Of a DNA stretch of 64,000 nucleotides, positions 41,328-52,649 are shown piece by piece. The DNA comes from Myotis daubentonii (taxonomy: Eukaryota; Chordata; Mammalia; Chiroptera; Vespertilionidae), in assembly GCF_963259705.1 (NCBI RefSeq), contig NC_081861.1:69793623-69857622 (forward strand), given 5' to 3'. Position numbers and translations under genes: made by a program. Below the pieces are notes generated by a model. The model had not been told where the DNA came from. It did not search any database and saw nothing but the letters and a program-made list of their open reading frames with translations. Positions within the stretch are counted from its first letter, which is position 1; the number at the start of each line of letters is the position of its first letter.

Positions 41328-42326
41328 TCCTAATATGTAAAAGCCCAGGGTTGTAACTACCAATCAAGAATGAAGGCTGACCAACCCAGAAGCCCTTCAG
41401 TCAGCGCTGGGTTGCTATGGCGACCCAGCACCGACTGCCCTGCTTCAGCCTGGCGACACAGCACTGACTTCCCAGGGGGCTGAGACTCAGAGAGAGAGGC
41501 ATGTCTGATCCGCAGCCTCAGTGGCAGCTGTTCATGAGTACTTGTCTCTCTCTTTCTTTCCTTCTTTCTTTCCTGGCTTCACCAGCAACCAGGCCTTGCT
41601 TCCTCAGCGGAGGCTGCTGTTCAGACCTGCCTCAATCATCAGGCCCAAAGACAGGCCCAGTGATGCTGACTGGCATAGAAACTGACCAATCAGAACCAAA
41701 TGTGGGTACTGTGAAGAACCAATGGCTGCCTAGGAGGTGGAGCTTTTGACACTGACTAGCATAGAAACTGAGCAATCAGAACCAAATCTGGGTGCTGTGG
41801 GGAGCCAATAGCTGCCTAGGAGGTGGAGCTTTTGACACTGACTGGCATAGAAACAGACCAATGAGAACCAAATCTGGATCCTGTAGGGAGCCAATGGCTG
41901 CCTAGGAGGTAGAGCTTTTGATGCTGACTGGCATAGAAACCGACCAATCAGAACCAAATTGCCCAGCAGAGGAAGGCCGTGGGGGCAAGATTAGGACAGC
42001 AGGGGAAGGAAGTTGGGGGCAACCAGACTGGGCAGGAATGGCAGTTAGGGGCGAGATCAGGCTGGCAGGAGAGGGCCATTGGGGGTGAGATCAGGATGGC
42101 AGGCAGAGGCAGTTAGAGGCAGTTAGAGGCAACCAGGTTGGCAGGCAGAGGCAGTTAGGGGAAATCAGGCTGGCAGGCAGGTGAGCAGTTAGGAGCCAGC
42201 AGTCCCACAGGGATCTGGCCTAAACCGGCAGTCAGGCATCCCCCAAGGGGTCCCCAATTGGAGAGGGTGCAGGCTGGGCTGAGGGAACCCACCTCTGTGC
42301 ATGAATTTTGTGCACCAGACATCTAG
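41328..42326 (+). mobile_element. Helitron (H10) with 86-bp repeats
   Basis: Starts TCCTAATATGTAAAAGCCC and ends with hairpin GTGCATGAATTTTGTGCAC then CAGACATCTAG before T. The interior includes tandem 86-bp units at 41668-41960 and, towards the 3' end, degenerate GGCAGGCAGAGGCAGTTAG units. Confidence 0.88.
41668..41960 (+). repeat. Tandem 86-bp units inside H10
   Basis: GACTGGCATAGAAACTGACC-type starts occur at 41668, 41754, 41840 and 41926, exactly 86 bp apart. Each unit contains two CCAAT boxes (GACCAATCAGAACC and GAGCCAATGGCTGCC). Unit-to-unit differences are a few bases. Confidence 0.92.
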
Positions 42327-42349
42327 TATTTAAATATAGAATGGAAGTA

Positions 42350-45290
42350 AAAGTATTCTCCAACAAACAAAAGCCCTGGACCAGGTGGCCTCACAGAGAA
42401 ATTTTGTCAAACATTCAAAGAAGAACTAAAACCTATCCTCCTCAGACTATCCCAAAAAATTCAAAAGTAAGGAACACTTCCAAGCTCCTTCTATGAAGCC
42501 AGCATTACTCTAATCCCCAAACCAGATGACAATACATAGAAAGAGAATTACAGGCCAATATCCCTCATGAACATAGAGGGCAAAATTCTCAACAAAATTC
42601 TAGCAAATAGAATCCAGCATTACATTAGTAAGATCATACACCATGACCAAGTGGGATTTCTTCCAGGGATACAAGGTTGGTATAATATTTGCAAATCAAT
42701 AAACGTGATACACCATATAAACAAATTGAGAGAAAAAAACCATATAATCATATCCATTGATGTAGGAAAAGCATTTGGCAAAATTCAGCACCCTTTCCTG
42801 ATAAAAACTCTCTGCAAGGTTTTTAAAAGGATCATACCTCAACAAAATAAAAGCCATATATGTCAAACCTACAGCCAACATCGTACTCAATGGGCAAAAA
42901 TTAAAACCATTTCCCTCAAGAACAGGAACAAGCCAGGGATGCCCACTCTCACCACACCTGTTTGACATAGCACTGGAAGTACTAGCCATGGTGATCAGTC
43001 AAGAAGAAGAAATAAAAGGCATCCCAATTGGAAAAGAAGAAGTGAAATTGTCATTATTTGCAGATGGCATGATATTGTACATAGAAAACCTAAAGACTCT
43101 ATCAGAAAACTACTAGACTTAATAAATGAATTTGGCAATGTAGTAGGATACAAAATTAACACCCAGCAATCTATGGCTTTCTTATACAACAATAATGAAC
43201 TCACAGAAAGAGAAACTAGCCGAAACCGGTTTGGCTCAGTGGATAAAGCGTCGGCCTGCGGACTGAGGGGTCCCAGGTTCGATTCCGGTCAAGGGCATGT
43301 ACCTGGGTTGCGGGCACATCCCCAGTGGGAGATGTGCAGGAGGCAGCTGATCGATGTTTCTCTCTCATCGATGTTTCTAACTCTCTATCTCTCTCCCTTC
43401 CTCTCTGTAAAAAATCAATAAAATATATTTTTAAAAAAAGAGAAACTAAAAAATCTCATTTATCACTGAAACCAAAAAATTAAGATAACTAGGAATAAAT
43501 TTAACCAAGGAGGTAAAGGACCTGTACTCAGAAAATTTCAGGAAACTGAAAAATGAGATACAGGCAGACATAAACAAATGGAAGACTATACTATGATCTT
43601 GAATTGGTAGAATCAACATCATTAAAATGTCCATATTACCCAGAGCAATCTATAAATTCAATACGATCCCCACTAAAATACCAATGGAATACATCAAAGA
43701 CCTAGAACAAAGTCTCCAAAAATTCATATGGAATAAAAAAAAGACCCCAAATAACTGCAGCAATCTTGAGAAAGAAGAACAAAGTTGGAGGTATCACAAT
43801 ACCAGATATCAAGCTATACTACAAAGCCACTATTCTCAAAACTGCCTGGTACTAGCACAAGAACAGACATATAGATCAGTGGAACAGAGCAGAGAACCCA
43901 GAAATCGACCCAAGACATTATGCTCAATTAATATTTGACAAAGGAGGCAAGAACATACAATGGAGTCAAGATAGTCTCTTCAATAAATGCTGTTGGAAAA
44001 ATTGGACAGACACTTGCAAAAACATGAAACTAGACCACTAACTTACACCATACACAAAAATAAACTCAAAATGGATAAAGAACTTAAACGTGAGATGGGA
44101 AACCATAAAAATCTTAGAAGAAGCCATTGGCAACAAAATAGCAGACATTTGTTGTACCAATATCTTTACCGATGCAGCTCCTAGGGCAAAGGAAACTAAG
44201 GGGAAAATAAACCAATGGGACTATGTCTAAATAAAAAGCTTCTGCACAGCAAAATAAACCATCAACAAAACAACAAGAAAGCCCAGTACATGGGAGAAGA
44301 GATTTGCCATTGTTATCTCCAATAAAGGTTTAATGTCCAAATTTAGAGTGAGCTCATACAACTTAACAAAAGGAAGATGAACAATCCAATAAAAAAAAAA
44401 TGGGCAAAAGACCTAAATAGACACTTTTTGAAAGAGGACATACAGAAGGCCAAGAGATATCTGAAAACATGCCAAAATCACTAATCAACTGAGAAATTCA
44501 AATCAAAGCCATAATGAGGTACCATCTCACACCTGTCAAAATGCCTATCATCAACAAATGATAAGTGCTGGTGAGGATGTGCTGAAAAAGGAACCCTTGT
44601 GCATTGCTGGTGGGAATGCAGACAAGTGCAGCCACTGTGAAAAACAGTATGGAGTTTCCTCCAGATATTAAAAATGAAACTGCCGTTTGACCCAGTAATA
44701 CCACATCTAGGAATATATCCCAAGAAAACAGACTCACCAATCAGAAAGGATATATTCACCCCTATGTTCATAGCAGCACAATTTACAATAGCTAAGATTT
44801 GGAAACAGCCTAAATGCCCATCAGCAGATGAGTGGATTAAAAAACTGTGGTACATCTACACAATGGAATACTATGATGCTGTGAAAAAGAAGGAATTCTT
44901 ACCATTTGCAACAGCATGGTTGGAACTGGAGAACATTATGCTAAGCAAAATAAGCCAGTCATATAAAAATAAATATCACATGATCTCACTCATTGGTGGA
45001 ATATAAAGAACATCATAAACTGATGAACAAAATAGATACAGAGACCTAGAAGTATTGAACAGACTGTCAAACTACAACGGGAACGCAGGAGAGAGTTGGG
45101 GGGATGGGTAAGAGATCAACCAAAGGACTTGTATGTATGCATATAAGCATAACAATGGACACAGACACAGGACAGGGGTGAAGGCATGTGCTGTGGGTAG
45201 GGGAGGCTGTGGCAGGTCAATGGGAGAACAAGGAGATATATGTACTAGTCTTTGTAATATTTTAAACAATAAAAAAAATAAATTAAAAGG
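42350..45290 (+). mobile_element. LINE-1 with RT domain, 5'-truncated
   Basis: Covers RT ([26 protein letters not shown]), a catalytic region reading FADGMILY at about 43058-43081, the C-terminal domain, and the 3' UTR with a (T)AAAA tail at 45265-45290. In FADGMILY the second catalytic Asp of the usual FADD pair is Gly. A Ves SINE (43218-43436) is inserted near the end of RT. Several stops separate open segments (largest 132 codons at 42567-42965). Confidence 0.88.
43218..43436 (+). repeat. Young full-length Ves SINE in L1
   Basis: The best preserved SINE in the window: head AGCCGAAACCGGTTTGGCTC (A box), GGTTCGATTCCGGTCAAGGG (B box), TCGATGTTTCTCTCTCATCGATG, tail AATCAATAAAATATATTTTT. A perfect 11-bp duplication AAAGAGAAACT flanks it (43207-43217, 43437-43447). 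tRNA-derived, but not a tRNA gene. Confidence 0.95.
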
Positions 45291-45419
45291 ATTCAAAACT
45301 TTAATTAAGCAAGTACTTTAAACATATAGTCATTTTCTATGGTTACTTCGGAGATTTTCCCCTTATTCTTGGTTTCACCAATTTGATTATGATGTCCCTG
45401 GTTGTGGGATAATATATTG

Positions 45420-45840
45420 GTACAACCACTTTGGAAATGAATTTAGAAGTTTCTTAGAAAAATTAAAATTAAACATACACCTGCCCTATGACCCAGGAAT
45501 CGTTCTTCTAGATATTTACCCAAAGAAAATTGAAATACAAGTCCTAATACAAAACTTATGTTAGAATTATCATAGCTGATTTATTCACAATAGAAATTAG
45601 AAACAACAAAAATTTCTTTGAACATGAGAATGGTTTAAAAACCGTGGTGTGTTATTATAATGGAATAGTGTTCAGAATTTTCAAAAGGAACAGACTCCTA
45701 ACATGCATGGAAACATTGATGAATCTCAAAAACATGATGAATAAAATAAGCCTGACATGAGTACTTACTGCATATATATCTTTATAGTAAATTCAAAACC
45801 AAGAAAAACTAATGTATAATGGTGACAAAAAAAGATTAAA
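45420..45840 (+). mobile_element. Old LINE-1 3' fragment
   Basis: ORF2 C-terminal text is readable in broken frames (TYTCPMTQESFF-like, IYPKKIEIQVLIQNLC near 45515, then NMMNKISLT near 45730). Diverged much more than the L1s at 42350 or 50251, so this is an ancient copy. Confidence 0.7.
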
Positions 45841-46060
45841 ACATAGAATATTTGCATCAAGGTGGGGAATAACTGCAAATAGACCCAAAGAAACTTTCTA
45901 GAGTGATGAAAATGTGTTTTTCTTTTTTCATCTTAATTGGAGCCTGAATAACTTTGGTATGGATAGATAGGTTGATAAGCTGATCTATATATTTGTCTAT
46001 ATCAATATCTATAACTATATTTAACTCTCTATATAAGTTACCTTGGTTTGTATCTATCAA

Positions 46061-46115
46061 CTATCAATCTAGCAACCAATCAATCTATCTATCTAATCTA
46101 TCTATCTAAACTTTC
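46061..46115. repeat. (ATCT)n-like microsatellite
   Basis: Irregular ATCAATCTATCTATCTAATC units over about 55 bp. Confidence 0.7.
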
Positions 46116-46147
46116 TATCATGTATAAATAATACCTTAGGGATGTCA

Positions 46148-46695
46148 TCTTACCTAATAATAGACAAATATGCAAATTGACTGTACCTTCACTATGCCTT
46201 AAACCATGCCCACCAGCCAATCAGAGAGACTATATGCAAATTAACCCAACCAAGATGGCGGCCAGCAGCCACGGAGCTGGAGCAAGCAGGAGGCTTGGTT
46301 GTCCCAATGATGAAAGAAGCCAAGCTTCCCAGCCAGCTGCTGCCTCTTCTCAAGGCAACAAAGTTTCAATTATAGAAGGTAAATAAACCCCAGGTACCTG
46401 CTTCCAGTTGCGATGGCCACAGAGCTGGAGCGAATAAAAGAAAAACACAAAAAGAGGAAAGGCTGGGAGCTTTGGTCTTTGGGGGGCTTGGTCAGTCTGA
46501 AAACAGCCATCAGCCCCTCACCCAGGCTGGCCAGGCACCCCAGTGGGGACCCCCACCCTGAAGGGGGTATGACCAGCTAAACAGCCATCAGCCCCTCACC
46601 CAGACTGGCCAGGCACCCCAGTGGAACCCCCACCCTTATCCAGGATACCCTTCAGGGCAAACCAGTTGGCCCCCACCCATGCACCAGGCCTCTAT
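46148..46695 (+). mobile_element. Helitron module B (H11) with promoter/exon-like cargo
   Basis: Start TCTTACCTAATAATAGAC and end CATGCACCAGGCCTCTAT, abutting H12. It has no hairpin and no CTAG. The 5' half carries CCAATCAG (46217-46224), ATGCAAAT (46234-46241) and CCAAGATGGCGGCC (46250-46263), then a short ORF. The 3' half repeats CATCAGCCCCTCACCCAG and GGCCAGGCACCCCAGTGG twice. Related modules: 29224-29852, 57938-58552, 59223-59697. Confidence 0.83.
46255..46386 (+). pseudogene. Possible captured first-exon ORF in H11
   Basis: An ATG embedded in the YY1-like block opens 43 codons (MAASSHGAGASRRLGCPNDE start) and ends at TAA 46384-46386. Just before the stop, GAAG|GTAAAT (GT at 46379-46380) resembles a 5' splice site, so promoter block, leader, coding start and donor stand in first-exon order. 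Bat Helitrons are known to capture promoter plus first-exon fragments. I cannot identify the donor gene, and translation is not shown. Confidence 0.45.
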
Positions 46696-47157
46696 TCTAT
46701 ATAATAAAAGGGTAATATGCAAATTGACCCTAACAGCAAAACGACTGGGAATGACTAGTCACTATGACACACACTGACCACCAGGGGGAGATGCTCAATG
46801 CAGGAACTGCCCCCTGGTGGTCAGTGCACTCCCACAGGGGGAGCTCTGCTCAGCCACAAGCCAGGCTGATGGCTGCCAGCACAGCGGTGGTGGCAGGAGC
46901 CTCTCCTGCCTCCTCAGCAGCACTAAGGGGGTCCGACTGCAGCTTAGGTCTGCTCCCTGCTGGCAAGTGACATCACCCGAGGGCTGCCAGGCTGCCAGAG
47001 GGATGTCTGACTGCCAGCTTGGGCCCGATCCCCCAGGGAGCGGGCCTAAGCCAGCAGGTGGACATCCTCCGAGAGGTCCCAGACTGCAAGAGGGCATAGG
47101 CTGGGCTGAGGGACCCCCTGCCCCGAGTGCACAAATTTTTGTGCACTGGGCCTCTAG
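46696..47157 (+). mobile_element. Helitron (H12) with paired CTCF-like motifs
   Basis: Start TCTATATAATAAAAGGGTAA, end hairpin GTGCACAAATTTTTGTGCAC then TGGGCCTCTAG. Motifs CCACCAGGGGGAGA (46778-46791) and CTGCCCCCTGGTGG (46807-46820) converge. It abuts H11 on the left and H13 on the right with no bases between. Confidence 0.88.
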
Positions 47158-47402
47158 TCTATATACATAAAAGCCTAAGTGACTAAATGACCAATTGACC
47201 TAATGACCAGTTGACCAGTCGCTATTACGTGCACTGATCACCAGGGGACAGATGCTCAACACACAGGATTGGGCTCCCTCCTGTCTGGAAAGAGCCTGCT
47301 CAGATGGTGCTGAAACTGGCTATCAGACATCCCCTGAGATTTCCAGGATTGTGTGAGGACGCAGGCCAGGTCAAGGGACCCCACTGGTGCACGGGCTTCT
47401 AG
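47158..47402 (+). mobile_element. Short Helitron (H13)
   Basis: Begins TCTATATACATAAAAGCC directly after the H12 CTAG and ends GGGCTTCTAG at 47402. The 3' hairpin is degenerate (CACTGGTGCACGGGC). It carries a weak GATCACCAGGGGACAG motif. Confidence 0.8.
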
Positions 47403-47690
47403 CAATAAAATAACAGGCTAAGTGGCTTAGACAAAAGGACTTTATATTTTCACAGTTCTTGAGGTTACATGTTCAAGATCAAGGTGTCTGCATTTTTTTC
47501 TCCTTAGGCCTTTACCCTTGGCTTTGTGATGACCACATTCTTTATGAGGATACCAGTTTTATTAGCGCTCCAACTTTATTACCTCATCTAAATGCCCTAT
47601 CTTCAAATATAATCACATTGTGGTTTAAAGCCTCAACATATGAATTTCAAAGGGAGGGGCACAATTCAGTCCATAACTCTGTATATGTTA
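47403..47690 (-). repeat. MLT1-like LTR fragment
   Basis: On + the order GTGGCTTAGACAAAAGGAC, CACAGTTCTTGAGGTTACA, CAAGATCAAGGTGTC, CTTCAAATATAATCACATTG, CAACATATGAATTT, CAATTCAGTCCATAAC matches the inverted MLT1 (ERVL-MaLR) LTR. Assignment from memory of the family. Confidence 0.65.
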
Positions 47691-47859
47691 AAATTTATAA
47701 ATTTAAGCTATCTGCTTTCATTTTGTCAGCTAATTCTTAATCATTTGGAAAAGTGTACTATGAATTTATTTTTATATGCACCTTTGTGCAATCACTTCCT
47801 TTCATGAAATAAAAGTATTAATTTGTTCTGTAACACCATTTGGACTCTAGTGTCTTTTA

Positions 47860-48049
47860 TTTTTTTAAAATATATTTTATTGATTTTTTTTACAGTGAGG
47901 AAGGGAGAGGGATAGAGAGTTAGAAACATCGATTGAGAGCGAAACATCGATCAGCTGTCTCCTACACACTCCCTACTGGGAATGTGCTTGGGACCCTTGA
48001 GTCCACAAGCTGACACTCTATCCACTGATCCAAACTGGTTTTGGCGAGG
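47860..48049 (-). repeat. Ves SINE with 16-bp duplication
   Basis: Inverted Ves (tail AAAATATATTTTATTGATTT, body GAAACATCGATCAGCTG, head CAAACTGGTTTTGGCGAGG on +). Perfect duplication ACTCTAGTGTCTTTTA at 47844-47859 and 48050-48065. Confidence 0.93.
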
Positions 48050-48147
48050 ACTCTAGTGTCTTTTAAATAAATCCCAAATAATATCAGTCCAAATATTTAT
48101 AGATTCTCTACAATAATAAATGGACCTACAAATTCCAATTTACACAT

Positions 48148-48367
48148 TTATTTATTGATTGATTGATTGATTGATTTAATATAATTTTGATTTCAGAGAG
48201 GAAGGGAGAGGGAGAGAGAAGTAAAAACATCAATCAGCTGCTTTCTGCACGCCCCCTACTGGGGATCCAGCTGGCAACCAAGGTACACACCCTTGACTGG
48301 AATTTAACTGCATACTCTTCATTCCCCAGGCCTAAGCTTTATCCACTGAGCCAAACTGGTTTGGGCC
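48148..48367 (-). repeat. Ves SINE, older copy
   Basis: Inverted; a (TTGA)n tract in the tail (48156-48177), body GAGGAAGGGAGAGGGAGAGAG, head complement CCACTGAGCCAAACTGGTTTGGGC. Confidence 0.85.
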
Positions 48368-49394
48368 CAATATACACTTTTTTCCCTCCTGAAAGCATCT
48401 CAATTAAATTGAGATGCAGAATAGAATATCCATCATCTTCAAAGGCTCTTCATGATTTGGTCACTGTTGTCCGAGCCTGTGTGATTTCTTTAGTCTCTGA
48501 ATTTCTCTATATTTGACAAGTCTGACCATACCCAATTCAGCTGTTTGAGGTATAGAACCAGTATAGTTATTTGCTTGCATATCAAGGACTTTTGTCTGGT
48601 ATTCAGTGTATCAGCACTTTGATTAAATTCACCACTCTTGATTAAACCCCATATTGTAGTTTCTAATTTGCCAAGATGTTTTTTGTTCTATCTACATCCT
48701 AAGCAAAGCAAGAAGTCATAGTGGTTAAATTTGATAGTATGATGTGTTTTTCAGTTATAGGCATTACATTCATTGGATTTTTCTCTTGGCAAAGTACAAG
48801 AAAACCCAAGATAGAACAAGAGTCTATAACATTGAACGATACTACATCTGATTTTGAGAGGTAATCTTTTAGCTATACAATGGAATTTCAAAGGACAGGT
48901 ATGATTAAAAAGTATAATAATGCCTCCCTCAAAGTCTTTGTGTTTTGCCTTTAATATAAAAATTTATGTAGATATTTTATTTTGGGAGTACATAGCTTTT
49001 CTTAAAAAAATTATAAACTCAGTATGATGTAGAGATATTTTCTCACATAATTGTGTATTGATAAGGTCAGGGGACTTGCCAAAATCTTTCCATTATGGAT
49101 AGTCTATCAATAATCGGGCAATTTCAGTATTAAAATTGGACAAGCCATATGGGTTTGAAGTTCTGTGAAACTGAAAAGAATTAGAAGTTCTGTCAAATAT
49201 CATTAGGTAAAAGGTCAGGAGATCTTATATAACAATGTGTTTTGTCCACATATTATAGGAAGGTCATTATTGTGGATTCTTTAAGTTTAATGGAACAGTC
49301 TTGTGAATATTGACTTATCAAACTGCAAAATGGCCAGTTAAATTTCTGATGCTGGCATAGAAATAATCAACATATACTCAATAATTATACAAAA
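48368..49394. other. 1-kb interval; part resembles 51600-51850
   Basis: No gene seen. The stretch about 48780-49000 (AAAACCCAAGATAGAACAAG; TTTCAAAGGACAGGTATGAT) resembles 51670-51800 (AAAACCCAAGATAGGGCAAG; TGTCAAAGACCAGGTACAAT) in the same orientation, suggesting a diverged repeat or local duplication. Confidence 0.4.
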
Positions 49395-49631
49395 CTAGAA
49401 GCCCGGTGCATGAAATTCATGCATGGGTAGGGTCCCTAGGCCTGGCCGGCAATCAGGGCCGATTGGGACCTTCCAACTGCCAGTAGGGGCCTTCCTTCCC
49501 TATCTGCTGGCTGCTGGCTGGGGCTTTCTTCATTTCGCACTTCCCCCTGATGGTCAGCGCATGTTGAACTCCCAGTCTCCTGGTCAAACTCCTGTGGGGA
49601 CAATTTGCATATTAGCCTTTTATATATATAA
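49395..49631 (-). mobile_element. Short Helitron (H14)
   Basis: 3' end on the left edge: A then CTAGAAGCCCGGTGCATGAA, hairpin ATTCATGCATGGG. 5' end on the right: ATTTGCATATTAGCCTTTTATATATA. It lies head-to-tail with H15. Confidence 0.83.
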
Positions 49632-49634
49632 ATA

Positions 49635-50020
49635 CTAGAGGCCCAGTTCACAAATTCTTGCATGGGTGGGGTCCCTCGGGGTGGCCCGTGAAGATCAGAG
49701 ACCAGCTCATGACCCCAGCCTCACACCCCCAGCTTGCAACCCCAGACTCACAGCCCCACAGCCCCGCCTGGAACCCCGCCTTTTCCTGGTCTCGCCCCCT
49801 CACCAGCTCCACCATCCTGCTGCTGTGCTGCTCTCATTAGGGCCCATTCGGGCCCGCAGTGCTTCCGCTGCTGCCTGCTGCCAGCATCGCTAATGCCTGC
49901 CATGTTCCACGCCGCCCCCTGGTGGTCAGTGCGCATCATAGTTAGAGGTCGAACTACCATCTCCTGGTCGAACGACCGCCTGAGGGGACAATTTGAATAT
50001 TAGGCTTTTATTATATAGGG
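49635..50020 (-). mobile_element. Helitron (H15) with CTCF-like motif
   Basis: Left edge CTAGAGGCCCAGTTCACAAA with a weakened hairpin; right edge ATATTAGGCTTTTATTATATAGGG then T. Contains CCGCCCCCTGGTGG at 49912-49925, the reverse complement of a full CTCF-core match. The ORFs on both strands lack any domain. Confidence 0.83.
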
Positions 50021-50250
50021 TAAACAAAGGTATGAAGCATTTTAAAGATTGAAATCTTCAAGATGCTTCATATTAGAGTTTCTAGGAAGTTTTTTATTTT
50101 ATTTTCTTATGGTATCTGTGAAAAGTAAGGTACAGAAAGGCTATTCAAGAGCAATCCTGATGAAAACAATATATTTATCAATGCCAACTATCTTTTACAT
50201 CTCAAGGGACATGGAAGATGCATGTGAAGTGCTTTAAAAATACTGCTGGG

Positions 50251-50705
50251 TAGATGAATGGATTAGAAAACTGTGGTACATCTACACGATGGAATACTAT
50301 GCTGCTATAAAAAGGAAGGAACTCTTACCATTTGCAACGTCATGGATGGAACTGGAGAGCATTATGCTAAGTGAAATAAGCCAGTCAATAAAGGAAAAAT
50401 ACCACATGATCTCACTCATTCGTGGACAATAGAGACCATTATAAACTTTTGAACAATAATAGATACAGAGGCAGAGCTGCCTCAAACGGATTGTCGAGCT
50501 GCAGCGGGAAGGCCGGGGAGGGTTGGGGGGCAGGAGGTAGGGGGGTAAGAGATCAACTAAAGGACTTGTATGCATGCATATAAGCATAACCAATGGACAT
50601 AAGACACTGGGTGATAGGGGAGGCTAGGGGACTGTCTAGGGCGGGGGGATAAAATGGATACATATGTAATACCCTTTGTAATACTTTAAGCAATAAAAAA
50701 AAAAA
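50251..50705 (+). mobile_element. Young LINE-1 3' end
   Basis: A 455-bp 5'-truncated L1: end of ORF2 (complement of ...TGGTACATCTACACGATGGAA), G-rich 3' UTR (GGTTGGGGGGCAGGAGG) and poly(A). Perfect 15-bp duplication AAAAATACTGCTGGG at 50236-50250 and 50706-50720. Low decay suggests recent insertion. Confidence 0.92.
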
Positions 50706-50720
50706 AAAAATACTGCTGGG

Positions 50721-52425
50721 ATCCCTAACTTTCTAAATATCTGTAGCATGCTACAGGCCTTGGTATGTGGCTGGCTAATATTTATATAAGAGAACTGTTA
50801 CAAATTTTTGACATATAGTTATTTACTTTTATCATATTAATTGCTTATTATTTCAAAGTAATGAAATTGCTGGTGATCGATCCTATATCAACTATTCCTT
50901 TATTTAAGTTACTCAAGATTCAAGTTTACTCAAGGTATCACTGGACCCAGATTGAAATACTAAATTTCCCAGGCACCCTTGTGTGAGAATTCATTCTGAA
51001 TAAAAATCAATGTGTCTCTACACAATTTTACCTTTGTCCCTTCTGCCTAACTATGGTTTTGAAAATAGCAGATATCGTATGACCACTGAACACCCTTTAA
51101 GATGGAAGTCTCTACACTACATGGTTGGCAGAAATGAAAAATGAAAAGATCCCATTGAGCTTGCTAAATCTAATTAACAGCCCTGAATTTCCTGCCACTG
51201 GGCCTCTTTTTATGTCATAAAAATAAATCCCTCTCTGTTTAGCCAAAATTTGAATTTGTTATTACCCATAACTGAATATACTATGACCTTTAATAAGATA
51301 GGCAACATTTTATAAATAAGCTGTTCTATTCCAAATGTGGTTTATGTATTATTAAGTTGTTTGTTGTAAACTTCTGAGAACTCACTTATACAGTGTCTGG
51401 GACACTTTTAAGTGTTCAAAATGGTACTAGTATTTAATAACATAGCCTGATTTTAAATGTTAAGAGAGGGCATGTGGTGTACAAAATGTTTTTTTTTTCA
51501 ATTTAAGAGAAGCATTGGGAATTTCATACATTGAAAAATTCTATTTAACTGATGAATTTATGAGGAATAGAAGTTGCATTATGAGCTAAAGTATGTATAT
51601 AGCAAAGAGTAATAAATTTCTTGTGGTCCTTTCAAAGATAAATCTCATTATTGAGTAGCCCTCTGCAAAGAGCAGTAAAACCCAAGATAGGGCAAGGACT
51701 CTAACATTGAAATGTCAAAGACCAGGTACAATTTAAAATATAATGGACCTTTTCAAAAGCTTTTGTTTATGGTGTAAACATAAATGCTTATGTGTATTTT
51801 CCTTTAGAAATTACATAAAAGACTTTGGAATTATTTTTCAAGGCTGGGTGATATAGAAGTCTTATTTATGTGGTTGATTCAGGAAAATGCAGAGAACTCA
51901 GTACACAATCCACTGTTTTTGTTGAGAGCAAAGGGATCATCAGTGGTTATGCATTGTAAATTTTATAGGGAACATGCAACCTAGATCTAAAAGTGTCTAA
52001 AAGGTAAAGGGATTCATATTGTGAAGCTACAATGCACACTAAGAGGGAAATATATTTAGAACAATAGGCAAACTTATCTTGAATTTTCTATGTCAATATG
52101 TATGAGCAAATTTCTTAAATGATATATGATATTTCACATAATAAATGATCAAATTTGTTTATCCTGTCCAAGAACATGCAATATGGGTCTGAAATAATTT
52201 TGATTAAAGAAGTTCTACAATTTGTTTATTTTTTTCCCTTGCTGGAGGCCCTGTTATATAGTGCATGGATAGAAAAGGACAGGCATATTCATAGTGAATT
52301 TGCTGTATTTAGAACATCATCTTATAAAGCATATGTTTTTATATGTACTTTGAATAAATAATTGATGGAAACAACCGTGATTCAGTTAAGCAAAGTAGAC
52401 CTATTGTGAGGGAAATTTTATATTT
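50721..52425. other. 1.7-kb AT-rich interval, nothing firmly recognised
   Basis: No coding or RNA gene. 51600-51850 shares diverged similarity with 48700-49000. Otherwise unassigned and possibly unique host DNA. Confidence 0.45.
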
Positions 52426-52429
52426 TTAT

Positions 52430-52648
52430 TTTTTTAAATATATTTTATTGATTTTTTTACAGAGAGAAAGGGAGAGGGATAGAGAGTTAGAAACATCGAT
52501 GAGAGAGAAACATCGATCAGCTGCCTCCTGCACACTCCCCACTGGGGATGTGCCCACAACCAAGGTACATGCCCTTGACCAGAATCGAACCTGGGACCCT
52601 TGAGTCCGCAGGCCGATGCTCTATCCACTGAGCCAAACCAGTTAGGGC
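52430..52648 (-). repeat. Ves SINE
   Basis: Inverted full-length copy: tail TATTTTATTGATTTTTTTAC, GAAACATCGATGAGAGAG, GACCAGAATCGAACCTGGGA (B box complement), CCACTGAGCCAAACCAGTTAGGGC head. Flanks AAATTTTATATTTTTATT and AAATTTTTTATTTTTA are an imperfect duplication. Confidence 0.92.
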
Positions 52649-52649
52649 A

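Noticed and set aside
43218..43320. tRNA gene candidate (A box and B box present)
   Set aside because: It is the tRNA-like head of a Ves SINE with SINE body, A-rich tail and an 11-bp target duplication; no acceptor-stem pairing.
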